Assembly: GCA_027943335.1 (NCBI GenBank)
Contig: BSBK01000522.1
Coordinates: 247,001-311,000, forward strand
DNA from: Chamaecyparis obtusa
Lineage: Eukaryota > Streptophyta > Pinopsida > Cupressales > Cupressaceae
Direction: 5' to 3'
Length of the DNA: 64,000 bases
Under the pieces are notes generated by a model. It was given only the letters and a program-made list of their open reading frames with translations. It had not been told where the DNA came from and did no database searches. Shown piece after piece: positions 34,483 through 45,674 of the stretch. The position numbers were made by a program, and so were the translations under genes. Within the stretch, counting starts at the first letter, position 1; every line of letters begins with the position of its first letter.

Positions 34483-36254
34483 CTGATGCACTTGGACAGA
34501 TATGTCCCTTCTCAATTAGTTCTTGTATTTGTCTCTTGATTTCATCATTTTCTAACGTTAACCTGCGGTAAACTAGATCGTTAAGAAGGGGTGTTCTTGG
34601 TATCAAATCAATAGAATGTCTAACTTGGAAATGTGAGGATGCCCTAGTTGGTGTCTTAATTTTTTTTTGATATTTTATCAAAATTTGATCCATTGATCTT
34701 TGTTTTTGTGTTTTTGTGTTTGTGATGGCTTGGGAATTATACATTGATTTACTTTCTTCTTCAGGATGAATCGTCAATAATATGAATTTTCCTAGTCCTA
34801 GCAATTAACCTCCTATATTGTTTAGCACTAATCAAAGATGAAGAATGTGTAGGGCTTACCTCTAGTATCCAATACTTCTGTCCACCAAATTTGATTGTCA
34901 TACTGTGAGATTTGGAATCATACACACCGTGATACTGATACATGTATGGTTGTCCCAATAAAACATCACAAACATCAAGAGGGGCTACATCATATATTAC
35001 CTCATCTTTGAAAGGATTTATAGAGTATGGAATGTGACATTGTTGGTTCACTTGAATATCTCATCCTTGACTTACCCATCCTATTGAGTACAGTTGTGGG
35101 TGTGTTGTTGTTTTCAAGTTCAATCTCTTCACAACCTCGATTAATATTATTTTATTTTGGCTCCTACTATCAACAATAAAGTGCATGGTTTTTCCTCCAA
35201 CCCACATTTGTGAATGGAACAACCTTTCTTCATCCTCTTGGAGCAATAGTTTTGCAGTAGTTATTGATGGATCAGCCTCAATGACCTATTCATGATCCTT
35301 TTTTATGCATGATTCTACCACCTCTAGCTCCACCTTATCCTCATGTGTCTCCATTATTAAAAAATTTATATTCTTGTATTATTTTTTGTTATGAGATGGG
35401 ATTTTATGGAATTCACACCACATACCAGTTTCTTGTGCCTTCTTCACACCCCATGCCTTTTTTGTTGGTGAGTTGAGAGAAGACTCTTTGGTATTTTTCT
35501 TCTCTATAGTATTTCTACCTTCACCCTTCCATTTGTTGCTTGCGAATTTTTTCCTCCTTCCTTTTTATTTGAATTTCTCTTCAATATTTGAAGCAAATTT
35601 ATAAGCGCCAGGTAAAGTCTCTATCTTCAGGAATTCCATTTCAGCTTGAATATACCTATGGAGTCCACTTTGATACTTCAAGACTTGGTGTTTCTCATAA
35701 TCTTTAATGTCAATTTTTTATGATAAAGCATGAAACACATTAGTATATTCCTAAATAGTTTGGTCCTTATGGTGAAGCAATTGCCACTGCATATAATTTT
35801 GTTCATATGTATCTTTGGGGAAGTATTCTTCCTTTATGTGCTCAAAAAACTCCCCCCGTGTAGGTTTTTTATCAACACTTATGTTGAACGTATTTCCATT
35901 TTGTTCTTCCTTAGATGACACTTTAGCTTCTCATGCATGCTTCATGTGACTTTTATCTTTAAGGAGGGAAAAATTAATTTTTTCATCATCATAGAATTTG
36001 TTAACAGAAAAATATCGCTCTGATTTTGATAACCAGTCATCAACATCATCTGCATCAACCTTTCCTTGAAATATTGGTATGTCAAACTAGTTCACCTACA
36101 CTTTGAATGAGGTGTATCTGTTGAATGGTGGGTTTTCTTGTGGCCCACAACTTTCTAGCATATGTTTGAAATGTTCCACCATCTCTTCACATTATTTATT
36201 TATTTCATCTTCAACCAACGCTTTGATGTCATCATCAATTTGTAACTTAGCCAT
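34483..36254 (-). pseudogene. Gypsy gag-protease-RT fragment of element C
   Basis: Minus strand from an ATG at 36254-36252 (MAKLQIDDDIKALVEDEI). Gag: FDIPIFQGK, WLSKSERYF, then YTNVFHALS and KYQSGLHRYIQAEMEF (36060-35630); a zinc-type WCEFHKIPSHN segment (about 35410). Protease (35246-35061): MHFIVDSRSQNKI, where the catalytic DSG is DSR. Then LDVCDVLLGQPYMYQYHGVY (34970) and RT start VRHSIDLIPRTPLLNDLVYR, ENDEIKRQIQELIEKGHIC (34640-34500). Coding stops at 34483 before the catalytic RT blocks. Frameshifts and stops throughout. This is a gag-pol fusion of the ordinary Gypsy type, distinct from the Tat elements A and B. Confidence 0.82.
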
Positions 36255-36361
36255 CTATGATTGTGTGCATTTGAAAGGAAGATAGTCTTAAGGATCTCTT
36301 GTTTCCAATCCCAACCTCTGATATGTTGATCGCATGTGATATGACATATAGGAACAAAATT

Positions 36362-36373
36362 TATTTGATACCA
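36362..36373 (-). other. Primer-binding site of element C (initiator-Met type)
   Basis: Minus strand ATGGTATCAAATAA lies about 110 bases before the gag ATG and resembles TGGTATCAGAGC over its first nine bases. The LTR would end at GATCA just above it (36375). Confidence 0.5.
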
Positions 36374-37200
36374 TTGATCAAAATTATGGCTTCGGATTAC
36401 AACACCTAGTGAGAACCTTCGGTATTGACAAAATTTGCATACAAGAATAGAATTGCAACCATCCAAAAACAAAGTGCCCCATTCAAAAATCTAGTACATA
36501 TACCAATTCATGAGCCCAAGGGTCACCAAAAGCCCTTTGGAATTGAAAATCAACAATTACATTTGTTTAATACATAATAAAACCAAAAACTATCAAAATT
36601 TTCAAAATTGTTTCTGATCAAGCATACATATATTGATTTGCATATGGACATAATCTTTTTATAGAATTAAAAGAAAATATAGAATTAGTTTTTAGGGTTT
36701 TGATTATATTCTTAAGAATAAAATTCTAAAAATTAGAACAAATTGGAACACAAAAGCTTTTTTGGACAATTATTTTATAATTAATTTTAGAGAAAGAATT
36801 ATTTTGGTTTAAAAAAAAGAATTGGCTATCTATAATTTATGATAAAAAAAAATTACAGTAAATTAATCTTTTTAAAAAATTATATAAAAAATAGGATATT
36901 AAATATATAGGAATGTTGGTGGGGCCGCATGAGCGATCACCCCACCACATTCCTTTTATTTTCACCGAACATGTTTTAGGATAATGAAAAAGAATTAAAA
37001 AATTATTATTATTATTATTACGCCGAAGGTGTTTCCTAATTGAAAAGGAGGAGCTAATTGGAAATTATCAATGGTTGACGATAACACAGAGGCAAGGATG
37101 ACCATGTAAATCATCACATTAGTCCATAGAGTTTCATCATTTTCTTTTTACTTGTTATCATCAATTTTTAAAATAGCCACTTTTTCCACCATGCTTACTA

Positions 37201-38515
37201 TGTGTGTGAATTTTGTACCTAGCTGTAGACAAAACACTTCAATAAAAAATTAGAGGTTAGCAAAAACTAAAATCTGCAAGTAATTGAAACTATGCTAACC
37301 AGGTGATTTATTGCCTTCTAGTAGGTGCGAGTATGATGTTCTCAGATTGGAATCGAGATCAGTGACAATGCAACACCTAAACGAAGGATTTGAATGCAAA
37401 GAATTAAAAAACTATATGAATGCAGATTAATCTATATTTTTGTATTTTCTGTGCAATAAGAATGAGAAACTATATGAATCTAAGCTAAATGAATGAAATT
37501 GAGATTGAATGCAGATTTAATCTAAGAATGCTATGAATGAATATGAAAACTATGATATGAAACTATGAATGCTTAGACAATAAATGAAAATCTCACAATA
37601 GCCTTGATTTGCAAAAGATTGATGCTTTAATCACCAATTCGCCAGAATGAGGATGCAATTTCAAGGTCCTAATTAGCCAGCCAGAAATTGTGCAAATTCG
37701 AGTGTTGATTGCCAGCCAGAAATTATGCAGACCTTTGTGAAGAGTTGAGCCTTGTTTTATAGAAATCCAGGGCTTTGAGGATGCAAGAGAAAAGCCATAA
37801 ATCACTCTTCATAAACTCAGGTTGATTTTTGAGTTATCAAGAAATCAGAGATAATTAACTCACAAAAATCATGCAAAAGCAATGTTTAACTCAAAATAGA
37901 GTTTAGATCAAATTTCAACTCATCATCAAATGTTGAGTTTCAATTTTAAAATTGATTGTTAATTTATAGTTGCCTACTTTTCTAATTGTGCATGATTTAA
38001 TTATAAATTAATTAAAAATAAAGTGATTTATTCTCAACTTAACTGATTTTTTAAATAAAAACAATTGATTTATGGGTTAATCAATTATTAAATCAAAATT
38101 TTATTCAAAAAACTATATTATTAAATTTGATAATTGACTTTAATTAATTAAATAGGAATTTAATCAATTAGTCATAAGATTTTTTATTTATTGTCAGAAT
38201 TAAATAATACAATTAGGAATAGATTTAATTAAATAATTAAGTGGCAAAATTAAATCTAATTAATTAAATATTCAGAATATTCAATTAATCAAACTTTAGG
38301 ATAAATAGGATTTATCGCCAAATAATCATTAAATTAAGAATAATTAGGATAAATAGAAATATTGCTAGGAATATTCCCCGATGCAGAATTTAGGATAATC
38401 AATTAGGATTCGATAATGTGCAGATGTGCCTTAGGTTAGGACTTTTGTATCAATTTCATTCAATTTGAAGATGTAGGAGGTTAATGAACCTATAGCCCAT
38501 TTTTGGGGTATTACA
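37201..38515 (-). repeat. 3' LTR of element A
   Basis: 1,315 bases. Minus-strand start TGTAATACCCC at 38515, end ACACACA at 37201. The first 660 bases from the left are shared with 63368-64000. Confidence 0.78.
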
Positions 38516-38531
38516 TTTTGCCCCTCTTTGA
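38516..38531 (-). other. Polypurine tract of element A
   Basis: Minus strand TTCAAAGAGGGGCAAAA directly precedes the LTR start TGTAATACC. Element B has the near-identical TTCAAAGAGGGGAATT in the same place. Confidence 0.7.
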
Positions 38532-40627
38532 ATCACTGTGCAAAGCGTAGTGGTTCAAAGATAGTTTGTGTATGATACAAATGTTTGAGATTGATTTGAA
38601 AGATTTGAAAGATTAACCGATTCTAAGACAAAAACCAATTTGAAAGATTTAAAGATTCAAGATTTAGGTCCTGGATGACTAGAGATAATGTCAATTATAG
38701 CAACAATGAACCGGTGATTACGAAAAAGTGCCAAAATGCCTAATTCTGAACCTTATGATTGCGAAGAAGTGAGTGACCGATTCCAGACCTGAATGTCCTT
38801 GTATGAATCATATTGGTATCACATCCTGAACCCATCAGTTATGAAGAAACAAGGAAATGATGCTAATGAACCGATAGTTACAAAAAGTTGATATAGTTTA
38901 CAAGATAGATTAGGATACCAGATTGATATGGATCTTTGATGAATCTGATATGCCCCAAGTGATAATAGATTTTCCCCAAGCGATGAGGACTTTAGATGAA
39001 TCAGTAACTAGACATGGTTGTTGTCTTGATCACTGAGGAAAGATTGATTATAGATTTAGATTTATAGACTTGAATGATGTGCAATACCATGCCCCCTTTG
39101 GGATTAAAATTGAAATCTAACAAGAAAAATCAGTGTTATAGTTTAGAAGCATGTTAATTGATTTGAGAAGTGGTTATACACATTCGAGAACACGTTCTGC
39201 ATCGTTTGGAGGTCCAAAAGACCAAGTTTGACTAGGTGAAACCATGAATTGACCATAGTTGACCAAGTTGAAATTTTGATAGTTTGATGTAAGATAATCA
39301 ATTAAGTTAAAAAATGGATTTATGTGATGATTGAAGGTCAATTGTGCAAGCAGTTGACAATATAAATGATCTCAGATTTTGATTTTGATCTCGAAAAAGG
39401 ATTCTACTTGCTAATTCGTTGGATGGACCTTCATGTAAGATTCAGCTCTTGTAGTCATGTTTAGCATTTTTGGTTTTGAAGAATCATTTGAGTGTTCAAG
39501 CAATTTTTGAGATCATGCAAAGTGCAAAATGAAATGCAAACCTAGGACGTAGGACCTAGTCACTGATCATGTGTCGATTTGTTGTCATCATTGAACTTTT
39601 AGGTAACCGAATAAATCAATACAATGCCCACTAGTTATGAAACCATAGACATATGAATATTGATTTGTATGCACAGGAATCAATACAACACCCACTAGTT
39701 AGGCAACCATGGACATATGAATATTGATTTTATTTTTGGAATGTCGGATTAGATATAAGCACCAAGGCACAAACACCAAGATGACCTGAATATCATGTCC
39801 ATTTTGATATAGCAATTTGTATAAGCATCAGAACATAAATGTCATGATGACCTGAATACGCCTTGTGTTCAAACACATCAAACAGTCAAGAGATCATTAT
39901 AAATCTAGTGTGAATTACCCATAGTGACCCTTTATCATTCACATCCTTAGGCAAGATCGTGTTTCACAGTAGGAGAAAGAACTCACTCAAAAAGATAATA
40001 GTTAGATCAAACTTCTTTGAATTTTTTGGGTATCAATGGTCAAGGTACTCATGGCCATCCAATTCGAGATAGAGGCTCTTACAGACAGACACCATTTCAA
40101 TCTAGAATTTTCAAAGTTATTAGATTTTCACATACAAGCAGAAAATAAATAAAAAAGATAATGCCCCCAGTCATCACTCTCTAAATCCTGTAAAGGACAT
40201 CATCGAAGAGCTCAAAGGACACAATATGCAAAAATCTCAATGTGAATCAGTAAGCATACAAGGAGATAAAAGCATGTAAAAAGCATAGATTGTTTTCAAT
40301 TTGTGTTTGATTGCGTTGTTGTAGATGCAAAATCCTTTCTAGAGAGGAGACTGACTAACTGACTTGGATAAAGCTTCAAAGGACTCTGACTGGACATGAC
40401 TCATCTGAGGTATACTAGAGACCATAGGACATGACATTGATTGCTCCCAAGTGTTAGGCATTGATAGGATAAAGACACGTGAGTCAATTGGTGTACCAAC
40501 CGACTTATTGAAAATAGGAATGCGGGAACAAACCAAGAGATATGTACAAACTAAAGCAAGACTGAAAGCTAGGAAAGACCAAGATTGCGCTGATAGATGG
40601 AGCGTTTTGAAACAAGTGGCGCCCATT
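38532..40627 (-). other. 3' region of element A, non-coding as far as visible
   Basis: AT-rich sequence between the polypurine tract and the repeated module. No domain is recognised on either strand. A short direct repeat (GAATCAATACAA...CCCACTAGTTA...ACCAT.GACATATGAATATTGATTT) occurs twice at about 39618-39668 and 39680-39732. Confidence 0.45.
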
Positions 40628-40664
40628 TGCCGGATTTTCACCATCTTGGCAGAGATTCTATTTT

Positions 40665-40710
40665 TGCTACCAAGGTGCCTATTTCCAGGTTTTCACCAAG
40701 GCACTTTTTC
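40665..40710 (-). repeat. Copy of the ACCAAGG module (element A, left part)
   Basis: Plus-strand reading TTGCTACCAAGGTGCC, then GGTTTTCACCAAGGCAC, followed by a T-rich tract. The same module occurs at 47415-47460 (element B) and 58546-58590 (element A, right part). A worn partial copy follows at about 40785-40825. Confidence 0.7.
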
Positions 40711-40888
40711 TTTTTCTCATTTTTTTGTTTTTTCATTTTTTTCAATTTTTTTGTACTTTTGATATTTTTTATTTTTTTGTGAATCATCAAGGTGCCCATT
40801 GCTAGATTTTCACCAAGATGTTCATTTTTTCAGGACTTTTTCAGATTTTTAAGATTTTTTTAGGACATTTTACCATACACTGAATGCC

Positions 40889-41335
40889 TTAGGCATAGAA
40901 TTTCTTCAGATGGAGAATGTTGATTGGTTCTTGAAGCTATTCTCCTTCAGTCATTGAGAGTTGATAGACTCTAAAGCTAAAAGTAGCAATGATAACAAAG
41001 GGACCCAACCAGTTGGGTTCAAACTTCCCCTTGCATTCTCTATGTGATTGATTTTTAGGATTCTCTCTCAAGACTAGATCGCCAACCTGAAATTCTCTGT
41101 CTAACTTTCTTATTGTAGCCTCTAGACATTCTTTTCTGATACACTTTGAGATGATCATACGCTGCTTGTCTGCACTCATCTAGTAGTTCAAGTTCTTGCA
41201 ACCTAGACATTCTGTAGTCATCATCAGTTACTAGACCATGCATTCTAATTCTTAGTGATGGGATTTCAACCTCAATAGGTAGTACCGCTCAGTATGTACA
41301 AAGGATGCCCCCGGATAGAATGGGCATCAAACTCC
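40889..41335 (-). pseudogene. Integrase C-terminal tail of element A
   Basis: Minus strand: AVLPIEVEIPSLRI (near 41280), DDDYRMSRLQELELLDECRQ, AAYDHLKVYQKRMSRGYNKKV (41240-41120), then after a shift FQVGDLVLRENPKNQSHREC and KGKFEPNWLGPFVI (41100-41000), YQLSMTEGE and an EPINILHLKKFYA end with stop at 40889. The GDLVLRE and NWLGPF blocks are the C-terminal domain of Gypsy integrase and are close to those of element B (47981-47634). Upstream of about 41335 integrase similarity stops, so the catalytic core is absent. The tail is a relic of a full pol. Confidence 0.8.
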
Positions 41336-41682
41336 CAAGTAAGATCACATCGTGCAGTCCCAATGTCTAGCAAGGTGGAGAACAAGAGGGATTAGCAAGC
41401 TAGTGGAAGAGATGGAAGACAAGAGAATGAATGAGAATGAAGGGAGGAAATCCTCAAGGGAAAACTCCTCAAGGGTACCCAAGCTAGGGAAAAAAATTGT
41501 TATGTAAAGCACATTTGGACAAGCAATGAAAGGCCAGCATAGGATAAGTCACAAAAGTGTAATGCCAATGAAGGAAAGGATGTAGTCCAAAGGAGTAGAC
41601 ATGTCAAGAGGTTTCAAAGCATCATGTTCTACTCTTTTTTTATTGGATCAAGACCAAATGGGAAAAGGTTAGTGAAAAGCTA

Positions 41683-41687
41683 GAATG
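41683..41687. other. Target-site duplication of element B, left copy
   Basis: GAATG immediately before the LTR start TGTGTGATG. The same five bases follow the right LTR at 58288-58292. Confidence 0.8.
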
Positions 41688-42579
41688 TGTGTGATGATGA
41701 TGATCACCTTCATGAAATTAAGATCTAATAGCAACAATTGAAAGTAAATACAATGAAAATCTAATTAAAATTGAAACTAAGATCTATAGCGTCTCATGGT
41801 TCTCTAGAAAGAGGTGGTAAGTGAAGCTCTCAGCTCAAATCTCCACTAGTGACACTTCTAAAATGTGAATGTATGCTATTATGCTTCTAAAATGCTTCTA
41901 CAATGCTTAATTCTAGCTCAAATTGACAAGATATAATGCAAATTACTCTAAATTGCTCTTAGAATGCTCTCAATTGCCTATAGTAACAATACTTTGCAAA
42001 TAAATTTCTAAGATATCAACTGCTCTCAAAATACTTCATATTTATAGTAATTTCCCAAGGGTAGGGGGTGGAGTGAAGTAATCATGATTTACCTTAGGTT
42101 GAGTCAAATACTTTGCTTTGTTCATAAATGGGGGGACAATGAGGGGACAATCCTTTAAATGGTCTCAAAGCTTTGGACACTTTAAAGGTTTGAGTGATTT
42201 ATGTCTTTTTGTCCTTAATTTTCATTGGTTGCTCCACTTTGTTGAAAGAAATTAAGAATTATTAAATTCAATTAATTAATTAAATTTAGCCATGTAAGGG
42301 TAATAGGTTCATTTTGATTTTTTGATTTAAACAACTATACAATTAATTGATTAAAATCAATTATGTAGTGTTTTTCACCCCTTTAAGCTTTCATTTAATT
42401 ATTTAACCTCATTATTTGATTTTTCTTTTGCTTTAATTGATTTGATCCCTTTATTTAATTATGTCCCTTTTTAATTGATTTGATCCCTTTTTTTATTGAA
42501 TTAATGCATTTTGATGATTTTGAGCCATTTATTAATTTTTTGCAATTTAAAAGTACTTGTCCAATTTTGTGTGTCTACA
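41688..42579 (-). repeat. 3' LTR of element B
   Basis: 892 bases, minus-strand start TGTAGACACACAAAATTGG at 42579, end ATCACACA at 41688. Nearly identical to 57417-58287. It differs by a 12-base and a 9-base indel and about 22 substitutions. Confidence 0.9.
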
Positions 42580-42594
42580 AATTCCCCTCTTTGA
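42580..42594 (-). other. Polypurine tract of element B
   Basis: Minus strand TTCAAAGAGGGGAATT abuts the 3' LTR start. Confidence 0.75.
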
Positions 42595-43063
42595 ATTGAT
42601 GTGCAAAGAACATTGATTCAAAGATTCTTGAGTCCTGATTGCTTTTAGGTCTTGATTGTTGATTCACTGATATGCCTCTCATACTGATTGATTGTTGCCC
42701 CTGATATGATATTGATATGATTGCTACCTCTGATAATGTAAAAAATTTTGATGCCCCACTGATTCCAATTATGTTTTGATGCTCTGATGCCCCCTCAAAA
42801 ATTAAAACATATTAATAGTTTGATTTGAAAATTTTGATGATGTTTAATTCATTGAATATTTTTTCATTTCTAAAAATTTTGATGATATGCTATGCGTTAA
42901 AGGATGCCCTGGTTAGTTGGATATGTCAATATATAGGTCTAAGCCAAATTTCACCTCCAAAATTAGGTCAAAATAGCTTAAATAGGTTTAAAAACTTTGT
43001 TTTACTATTCATTTTTACTTTTCTCTTTGGTGATTTTGCTCTAATCCTGCGGTGAATTTCGAG

Positions 43064-45674
43064 ATGGTTGTCCCTATTCAAGAGCATCATTTTGAGAGGT
43101 GTCAGAGATATGTGAGGCCACCTGAGTATGGACCTCCTGTGAGTTATTTCTAACCTCTTATTTGCATTTATTGCACATTTATGAGCATTTATTGCAATTT
43201 CTTGTTTTATCGTTGCGTTTAATCTGCGAAATCACGCCTAGAAACATTTTACTGTCGCTTAGGCCCTTTAACTGTCGCATCTGTGCTTTTTTTTCACGCT
43301 TTCATTTAGTTTAAAGCCACTTAACAAACTTTTATCCTCGCTTGGGAATAGGATACTCATGCCTACAGCTAGGTCAAAATGCCCTTTTTCATTTATGTTA
43401 TCACTTAGGAAACCCTAGCGATTTTACTGTCACCTAGGCCACATTTTGCTATCGCCTAGCATGATTCAATGTCGCGTAGCATAAGAACTATCGCCTAACA
43501 CCCGAATAATGTCGGTTCCCAACTTTTTGGTGTCACTTAGGAGGAATGTCACCTAGGCTGATTAAAATCATGCCTGTAGACTGTTGAAAAATTTTCTATA
43601 CTTTTTCCACACTTGTACTTGATTGTGTCTAATAAAAATTTGATGACTTTCAATGCTCGAGTCGAATGATTAGATTAGGTCTATTGCTTTCAACAAAACA
43701 AATGGATTAGGATATCAGGATAGTGTTACCAATGAATGTGATGTGTCAATATGATTAGGATAGGATATTGATAGGATAAATCAATCAGTGTGAAAACCGA
43801 TATGATTTCATACTGCTGCTTCATTCTCAGGACAAAGAAATGAACAATTGGTACTTGGTGTGATTGCTCAATACATTTGATAGAATTTATTGACTTGAGA
43901 TAATTCCTTGATATGGTATACTGATATGATTCCTTTGTTTTGCTAACAGGAAAACTTTCCTACTTTATACATCCGGACAGTGGCTTATTGGGTCATTGAT
44001 TTGGACCAGACTCTTATAGATGTGGAGTTCCACGTGATTGAGTTGTGTGGTTTGAGCTTTCTCCTTGATCTTCCATAGTTCCAATTGAAACATGGTTTAC
44101 TTACTGCAGTGGCAGAGCGATGGCACTCTAATCACAACACATTTCATTTGCCTTATGGAGAGATGATGATCACGCCTGAGGACGTGTATCAATTACTACA
44201 GATCCCATGCAGAGGGGAGGTAGTGTATTATGATTCCATTTATGATTATACTATCCACCGATGATTGTTCAGGGACAATTCTATTGATGATGGTGATACG
44301 ATCACTTGGCCTCAGTTTGCTTCCTTTCCTACCTTGCTAGCAGTACTTGGTGCATTGATTGGCGGTTTACTTCTTCCCGACCAGCGAGGTTGTGGTTTTT
44401 CCATTAGATGGGGTAGGATATTGGAGGATTTTCTTGCTCATCCTCGATGCTTTGATTGGGTTTCATGCATCCTAGCATAGCTATATCATGATTTGCATGA
44501 GGTGGTCTATCAAGTGAGTGCATCTTTGTCAGCTAGTGCAGTGGTTCTTCAGTTATGGATATGGGAGCATCTTCCCATCACTAGGCCCATTTCTGAAAGG
44601 GTTCAGCCTTGGGGTTTTCCCTATGCTTTTCTATACACTGGGATGGTTATATAGCATCATTTGGGTCATTTGGATTTTTGGCGTCGACAGATTAATGATC
44701 TAGATCAAGTTTTATGGAGACCATACAGGGGTTGCGAGCTGTGGAGGGAGGATGATGATGAGTTACCATATATGTTTGCCCCTCATTGGATGATTGGTCA
44801 CACTCCTACCACTATTGAGTGCTTCTACTTTTGCAAAGTTTCTAGATAGTACAGTTGGACATAGGATATGCCACAGGGTATAGCATTATATGCTCGGGTA
44901 CAGGCCAAGAGATCTATGTGGGGTCCTCTTATTAATTATGAGTTTTCTTTAGATCAGATTGTCAGTATGGCTTATTGCAGATGGGAGATGCTTTCTGGTG
45001 TAGTAGATGCAGGGATGTCTCATGAGTTTGCCAATTGGTGGGCTCATAATAGGTTTACTCAGTTTACTGATCCAACAGAGCCTATCCCAGGTCGGGGAGA
45101 TGGAGGTGGTGGTGGTAGATGGCAGAGATGAGGAGGGTAGAAAGATCCTCCTATTATTGTTGATCAAGGATGGGTGAGAGATGGTCATGTGAGGGATAGA
45201 GATCATGCTAGAGGTCAGGATGATGCATGTGATAAATAGCCTAGAGTAGATAGATAGCAGAGAGCTCACAGACATCAAAGATGGGAGAGACAGGCTCATG
45301 TTGATGCTACTAGGAAGATTCCTGGTGGATTGGATCCTTTGGTTTAGTTGCAGAGGGTAGCCTTGGCTTAGCAAGATGATGATGCAGCACAACAGGATCA
45401 AGTTCCGACACAGCAAGTGCCTATACAGGATCAGTAGCCATAGGATCATGGATAGGGTGCACAGGATGTTCCTACTATATGTGTTGTATTATGAGAGGTT
45501 CAGTCTCTGAGGATAGATATGTCCACCATTGTTGGATGTTTAGATCAGGTTGCCACCTTGATGCAATAATTTATGTCAGCTGTGGTGCAAAGATAGAGTG
45601 GAGCGAGTACTTCTCAGGCTCCTCCTCCACCAGATGGTAGAGGTCCAGATGGATATGGTCCTATAGGATCTTGA
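43064..45674 (+). pseudogene. Antisense plant mobile domain (PMD) gene of element B, two exons, nonsense-mutated
   Basis: Plus strand, opposite to gag-pol. Exon 1 (43064-43138) runs from ATG (VVPIQEHHFERCQRYVRPPE) to CCT|GTGAGT. The intron is 43139-43949, with acceptor TTGCTAACAG|GAAAAC. Exon 2 (43950-45674) stays in one frame: AYWVIDLDQTLIDVEFH, AERWHSNHNTFHLPYGEMMI, PEDVYQLLQIPCRGEV, WPQFASFPTLLAVLGALIGG, VVLQLWIWEHLPITRPI, PYMFAPHWMIGHTPTT, RSMWGPLINYEF and FANWWAHNRFTQFTDP, then a Gln/Asp-rich tail. The ERW...TFHLP.GEM.ITPEDV core is the signature of PMD proteins (MAIN/MAIL1-like; aminotransferase-like in older annotation), whose relatives occur in plant transposons. About six stops in the core are TAG or TGA, each explicable by C-to-T change. 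The role in the element is unknown. Confidence 0.82.
43139..43949 (+). other. Predicted intron of the PMD gene, with a short-motif array
   Basis: GTGAGT donor and TGCTAACAG acceptor join two in-frame halves of the PMD protein. Between about 43235 and 43560 the motif (A/T)GTCGCCTAG and variants (TGTCGCTTAGG, TATCGCCTAGC, TGTCGCGTAGC, TGTCACCTAGG) recur about ten times at irregular spacing. Confidence 0.65.

Larger units (their letters stand above)
34483..37200 (-). mobile_element. Element C: Ty3/Gypsy retrotransposon, 5' part
   Basis: Minus strand: LTR or leader sequence (about 37200-36375), primer site, gag (from 36254), protease and the first part of reverse transcriptase, cut at 34483 by the LTR of element D. 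The right-hand LTR border is not resolved; the LTR of element A starts at 37201, so A may be inserted in C. An ATT microsatellite lies at about 37004-37020. Confidence 0.72.

Noticed and set aside
44949..45449. 166-codon open frame on the minus strand
   Set aside because: It is the reverse-strand shadow of the PMD frame, with low-complexity Leu/Ser/Thr content.
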